A DNA stretch of 56,763 nt from Acrasis kona (taxonomy: Eukaryota; Heterolobosea; Eutetramitea; Acrasida; Acrasidae), in the NCBI GenBank assembly GCA_026419775.2, contig JAOPGA020001535.1, positions 1-56,763 on the forward strand, in the 5' to 3' direction. The translations under genes were made by a program, and so were the position numbers. Numbering within the stretch: the first letter of the stretch is position 1; the number at the start of each line of letters is the position of its first letter. The notes under the pieces are model-generated. The model made no database searches. It had not been told where the DNA came from and saw only the letters and a program-made list of their open reading frames with translations. Below, one piece after another: positions 52,701-56,763 of the stretch.

Positions 52701-53655
52701 TTACTGTACCCAACTTAACGGTTTTTTGAAAATTGCGAGGTGCGCTATACAAAGCCTTTTGTAAAATTGTGTTAATTGTTTAGCGGGTTTGAGACTTACT
52801 CCAACAGCACTGCGCTCAATGTTTCCTTTACCAAATAATTCTTCAACTTTTTCCCATGTATCGAATGCAATGATTGTAACGACACTTGTTGGTTTATTGT
52901 CTTTTGTTGGTTGGATTAACCTTCCTTTTCCTTTGAATAATTCATCAAAAACTTCCTTGTCTAAACCTTCTTCCACAACCTAAACTTTTAACATGTTATA
53001 ATTAACTTTCTTACCTGAACAACTCCAGAGTCGCAGCCCCAAGAAGATGTAAACTTTGTGGATTTTGCTTTACGTGTAAGCCCTTTGCCCCACTTCTTAA
53101 AGTATTTATTAACTTGTGCTGGTTTGAGTTTGGAGGTAGATGTGCTTTGGGGAGCGTCCGATCCACGTTTTCTTCTATTGGGTTAGTTAATGCGCTAATT
53201 ATGACTGCAACTTACTTTCCAGCCACGCTCGAAGCTCCGGTAGTCGTCGACGAGCTCTCTAGTTTTGTAATTTTATCTTCAAGCTGTGAAACCTTTGAAG
53301 CATGATTGTCTTGAAGTTTTAAAATAATGTCAATGAGCTGTGGCTTTTCCAGCTTTTCCAAGTGTGATTTTTCGTGTTGGGGGATCAAAGACTTATTGAA
53401 CAATTCATCCTCATCGTCCTGCTTTGTATTCTTTTTTCTTCCACGAGTTGTTTTCGATGTAGTTTGTTGGGTACGCGTCTTCTTTTTTGGTGGCTCTTCG
53501 TACTCCTCGTCGTCTTCATTGGGATCATCTTCATCGGCATCCTCTTGCTCGGCATCTTCGGGATTGAAGTCTTCATCGTCTTTCGGATCCTCTTGTCCAT
53601 CGTTCTTTTGGGGATCCTCTTTTACGTTATTGTCTTTATCTTCCTTTTCGCTCAT
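52701..53655 (-). CDS. Acidic, coiled-coil nuclear protein of unknown function
   Basis: Exons 53655-53216, 53174-53015 and 52979-52701 join to 292 residues; the introns are 41 and 35 bases. Residues 1-60 are Asp/Glu-rich. They are followed by basic, nuclear-signal-like runs (EPPKKKTRTQQ, TRGRKKNTKQ), a short coiled coil (LKLQDNHASKVSQLEDKITKLES), another basic patch (GKRKRGSDAP) and a compact C-terminal domain of about 130 residues (KWGKGLTRKAKSTKFTSSWG, VVTIIAFDTWEKVEELFG). The acidic and basic layout is common in chromatin and histone-binding proteins. I do not recognise the C-terminal domain. The gene neighbours a DNA-repair gene and, further on, a histone gene. Confidence 0.7.
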
Positions 53656-53826
53656 TTTTTTTTCTTGTATTATAATAAAAGAATGCTGTCCCTAAGCTTT
53701 TGCCGTGACGAATGCTTTTGCAAGAGAACCTTGCTAACAGCTTGGATGTCTTACTAGACATTTCTTCCAAACACAAATAAACAAATTATCCATGGAATTT
53801 GATGAACGGGATTTAAATGTATTTAT

Positions 53827-54760
53827 TTAATCTTGGTTTTTGATCTGTTCTTTTTCCTCTTCTTCTTGTAACTCCTCCTTGATGCTTTCTTGCTCTTTCT
53901 CTTTGGAATTCTCCACAAATAAGTCAGTGCCATCATATCTCCACATGTACCACATGAACAATGACCTGTACGGTCTATATGGCTCTGCTGTCTTCAACAT
54001 ATCCTCTTCTGACATGTACTTCCATTTTCCTTTTACCTTTGTATCAACAAAAGTCCCCGCCCATTTTGACATACCCCTTTGAACGGCGAGGTCTCCAGTA
54101 GATAAAATATCAGGGCTTTTTAAAGCAAAAACAAGAAACATTTCTGCAGACCAAATGCCAATACCTTTTATATTCGTTAGGAGTTGAACAACATTTGCAG
54201 TTGAGGATTCATACAGCATTTGAGGAGTTATTGTCTTAGAGGCAAATGCATTTGCTATCGCAGTAACATATGAAGCCTTTTGGGCAGACAAGCCGGCAGA
54301 TCTCAAAGTATCAAGATCAGTTTTTATCACATCAATGGGTGATGGAAAGAAGTCGTCATCTTGGTTTGGGTTTGAAAAAAGGCCTACAAATCTTCTTAGT
54401 ATGGCCTTTGCTGCCGCCCCACTTACTTGCTGCCCCACAACACTGTCAATCAAAGATTTGAAAGGATTTTGGACAGGTGTCAAATCCTCAAATACTGTAC
54501 AGGGGTATTTCTCTATTAGTTTTTCAAATCTAGAATCTATTGATTTTAAATGTTTGTACGCAGCAGATAGAGAGAATGGGCTGACAGGATCTCTATATAA
54601 TTCCTCTAATGTGAGTTTGTGCTTACGGGGGGTCTGTACTCTTGGTGCTCTTGTTTTTGGTGTTTTTGTGATACCTCTAATAATTAGAATCATTCAATCT
54701 TTCTACTCACTTAGGTGATTTTGAAACAGATGAAATCAATGTGCCGGATCTTGTCTTCAT
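53827..54760 (-). CDS. DNA-3-methyladenine glycosylase, AlkA type
   Basis: Exon 1 (54760-54711, MKTRSGTLISSVSKSPK) and exon 2 (54676-53827) are separated by a 34-base intron and give 299 residues. The HhH-GPD fold is shown by SLIDSVVGQQVSGAAAKAI, the helix-hairpin-helix LLTNIKGIGIWSAEMFLVFA and the catalytic Asp in LSTGDLAVQRGM, followed by YRPYRSLFMWYMWR. This layout is that of yeast MAG1 and bacterial AlkA. The enzyme removes alkylated purines from DNA in the nucleus, starting base-excision repair. N-terminal and C-terminal tails are basic and acidic, respectively (a Glu/Lys-rich end). All key residues are present. Confidence 0.92.
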
Positions 54761-55087
54761 GTTCTGTTCGATGTAATTTATTTATAAAGATCGAAGGCCT
54801 TTTTTATAGTAGCTATGTTGTGTTCAGCCGCAACTTACAATATTTAATTGATCTTCGAACTCTTGTTACTCGTTGACGGAAATGGTTGTAAGTGGTTGAC
54901 CTGGACACGTGTGTGTGAACAGGTAACCAAGAGTGTGTAAAGTCACAGGTACGAATGTGCTGCCCCACAGCACATTCAGGTCGTTTACAAATCGATTTGA
55001 AAACTACTCGAGAATGGGTTACTGAGTTTAACTCGAGTATTGTTTTTTTTAATTAATTAGATTTAGTACACCGTACCCGTTATACAA

Positions 55088-55303
55088 CATTCCTACAACG
55101 ATTGTTTTAAAGTATGATGGAGGGTTTTCCATTTGTACAAAGAAACATTCCTACAACAACCGTTTTCAAATATGATGGAGGGTTTTCCGTTATACAAAGA
55201 AACATGGGCGCGTAGTTTGAAACAAATATACAACCGTTTTCAAACATGATGGAGGGTTTTCCGTTATACAAAGAAACATGGGCGCGTAGTTTGAAACAAA
55301 CAT
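55088..55303. repeat. Tandem repeat, 58- and 74-base units
   Basis: Three units share the core ATGATGGAGGGTTTTCC and ATACAAAGAAACAT; the cores start near 55113, 55171 and 55245. The longer unit carries an extra GGGCGCGTAGTTTGAA, present twice. A minus-strand ORF across it is simply the repeat translated. The array lies in the spacer between the glycosylase and histone genes. Confidence 0.85.
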
Positions 55304-56070
55304 GAAATGTTCCTTCCACCCACCCGCCCGCCTTTTTTTTAGAGACTTTGGTAACTTTTCATTTGACTAGTTACATACCGATACACGTACATTACTTGCA
55401 CAGTCGTTATCAGTCTAACCATAAGGACTTCTCTATGGTTGAATCTTCAACAACATATTTGAGGATCAATCATATATAAATACTTGGAATTCACTTTTAA
55501 CACAATTCGAATAATAATAAAAGAAATGTCATTGCGATATATTATCTTCCACTCAAAACTGTAACGTTTTGTTCATTAGATCAATTTAAACTATAGATAT
55601 CTTTGTAAAGTCAATTTATTCACCTATGATATCTTATAACATGAATGGAATTAAACATCTTCTATGTGCTGTCCTGTGATCCTCAGTCTATTGTTTGTGT
55701 ACTCTTCATCAGTGCGTCGTCACTCTTCGCAATTTCGAAGTACAGCTTGTGCTGCTACTTCATACCTTTCATTCTCGGTTCTTCTATGAGCAGCTAGATC
55801 CAACAGTTTGTCTTCCTCACTTCTACGATTGCGAATTGTAACCACACGTCCTACACGCTGTCCACACTATAATTCTGGTAGATTAAGTACATTCTGACCA
55901 TAGTATTGATATAGTTGGTCCTCATAAAATTTTGACTTGTTGTAATTAATTGATTAATTTGATTAATTCGATTGTGGTCATCCTTAATACTTAATTTCAA
56001 CTTCACTATACAGAGTGTCATCTCACACCATCAGTTTTGTAGCCATTGTTTTCTAATAATTAAAATTTGA
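55304..56070. other. Intergenic region before the histone gene
   Basis: I see no gene here. It is AT-rich, with TAATTAATTGATTAATT-like repeats near 55,940-55,965. It should contain the promoter of the histone H3 variant, but no clear TATA box is visible. Confidence 0.45.
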
Positions 56071-56551
56071 ATGCCACCAAAGGTTGGTGGGACTAAGACC
56101 AGAGCAAACCCACAGGGGAGTGGTAGGTCTGGCGCAAAGAAAAGGCCAGCGAAAGTGCCAGTGTCACGGAAGAAGCCAAACGACAATGCTTTAAACGAAA
56201 TTAGAAAATTTCAAAGTAGTACAAGCATGTTGATACCATCAATGCCAATGTCAAGATTAATAAGAGAAATCAGTGCTGAGATTGCTCCCGAAGTATCTCG
56301 GTGGAATTCAAGTGCATTAGATGCTATTAGAGAGTCTGCTGAGGCATACCTTGTAAAATTGATGGAGGACGCGTAAGCAGCAATCTGTACTGTTTATTAA
56401 TAATCTAGAAACGTTTGTGCACAACATGCAAAGCGTGTAACCATTCAAGTTAGAGGTATTAAATTTTTTCCAAGCTTATTTCACAGTTACAGATATACAA
56501 CTTGCGAGACGCATAAGAGGTTATCGAGAAGCACCATCAAATCATCATTAA
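56071..56551 (+). CDS. Divergent histone H3, probable centromeric type (CenH3)
   Basis: Exons 56071-56372, 56409-56455 and 56487-56551 join in frame to 137 residues; the introns are 36 and 31 bases. The histone-fold part aligns with H3: LNEIRKFQSSTSMLIPSMP, RLIREISAEIAPEV, ESAEAYLVKLMEDANVCAQH, AKRVTIQV and DIQLARRIRG. The tail (MPPKVGGTKTRANPQG) lacks the canonical ARTKQTARKS start and its modified Lys positions. Loop 1 is one residue longer than in H3 and has Trp (VSRWNSSAL), as in Cse4 and CENP-A, and there are two extra residues before DIQLARR. These are centromeric-variant traits. It would replace H3 at kinetochore chromatin. It might instead be another H3 variant. Confidence 0.8.
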
Positions 56552-56763
56552 AACAGTTTTATTAAAATACATTTTACTTTGAATTTGTTATGGACCTAGT
56601 ATCTCCTTTAAGAGTTTTGATTTTTCAACTTTCCGGCGAACAGCTTAAATTATTAGTGCTATAGAGATTAGGACCAGTTTCCCAATTGCGAACATTTTTT
56701 GTCCCTTGAATCGGTGCCCTCCAATCAAACTTGATGAAAAGAGTGCACAGAAAGTGGCATAAA
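56552..56763. other. Window end, 3' flank of the histone gene
   Basis: An AT-rich 3' region with possible polyadenylation sequence just after the stop codon. No further gene is visible before the window ends. Confidence 0.4.

Noticed and set aside
53327-53757. Hydrophobic or Ser-rich plus-strand ORFs opposite the acidic nuclear protein
   Set aside because: They are antisense of Asp/Glu/Lys-rich coding sequence, and the spliced minus-strand gene accounts for the region.
51443-54847. TCAGCCGCAACTTA occurring at 51443 and 54834
   Set aside because: A 14-base match with no extended similarity and no clear context. Too little to call a repeat family.
1-56763. CRISPR arrays, operons or bacterial contamination
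   Set aside because: No spaced direct-repeat array was seen. Many short GT...AG introns and eukaryotic domain architectures show that the window is eukaryotic throughout.

Overview
The window is nuclear DNA of a unicellular eukaryote. Genes are dense and lie on both strands. Introns are very short (about 35-45 bases, GT...AG), intergenic DNA is AT-rich, and I see no operons. The gene set includes RGS-domain signalling proteins joined to unusual partners, a hybrid histidine kinase with an N-terminal Ser/Thr-kinase domain, a CH-domain protein, a Thr/Pro-rich VWA surface protein, secreted hydrolases and a divergent histone H3. This fits a free-living amoeboid protist. A heterolobosean relative of Naegleria or Acrasis is my best guess, with low confidence, because no rRNA or phylogenetic marker was checked.

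Bases 1-17,710 are an accessory region full of mobile elements. From left to right it holds: a decayed MULE-type transposase with a SWIM zinc finger (1,772-3,797); an orphan multi-exon gene (about 4,571-5,732); a second MULE-like fragment interrupted by another element with about 47-bp inverted ends (6,424-8,506); a low-complexity orphan ORF; a Tc1/mariner-type transposase with one frameshift (minus strand, about 9,190-10,193); a broken Ty3/Gypsy-type LTR fossil (about 10,270-11,690); and an apparently intact 6-kb element (11,698-17,710). That last element is the most interesting object here. It has imperfect terminal inverted repeats and three same-strand ORFs: an unknown protein, a protein with the metal-binding pattern of TET/JBP-type 2-oxoglutarate/Fe(II) DNA dioxygenases, and a large transposase-like protein ending in an OTU cysteine-protease domain.

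Bases 17,711-56,763 are mainly host genes. In order: a class-3 lipase (-); an RGS-START protein (-); a LINE-tail remnant beside a tRNA-Thr gene with an enlarged D-loop (-); a membrane-anchored 5'-nucleotidase (-); a CH-domain protein ending in a catalytically dead dual-specificity phosphatase (-); a 59-residue hydrophilic protein (+); a TPR-like mitochondrial protein whose frame is broken (-); a thioredoxin-like/RGS protein (-); a 1,720-residue mucin-like VWA protein (+); a small Cys-containing secreted protein (+); an ankyrin/peroxiredoxin-like/RGS protein (-); an RCC1-repeat protein (+); a GH20 beta-hexosaminidase (-); a small membrane protein (-); a rhodanese (+); another small membrane protein (-); a 1,968-residue Mak2/Mak3-like hybrid histidine kinase (-); an acidic nuclear protein (-); an AlkA-type DNA glycosylase (-); and a centromeric-type histone H3 (+).

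Two themes recur. First, G-protein and environmental signalling: three RGS proteins lie within 20 kb, two of them fused to thioredoxin-fold domains that could couple redox state to heterotrimeric G-protein signalling, and a large two-component kinase lies nearby. Second, the cell surface and secretion: lipase, hexosaminidase, ecto-nucleotidase and mucin-like VWA protein. Most host genes were extended by hand across introns, and exon sums stay in frame for each spliced model given.
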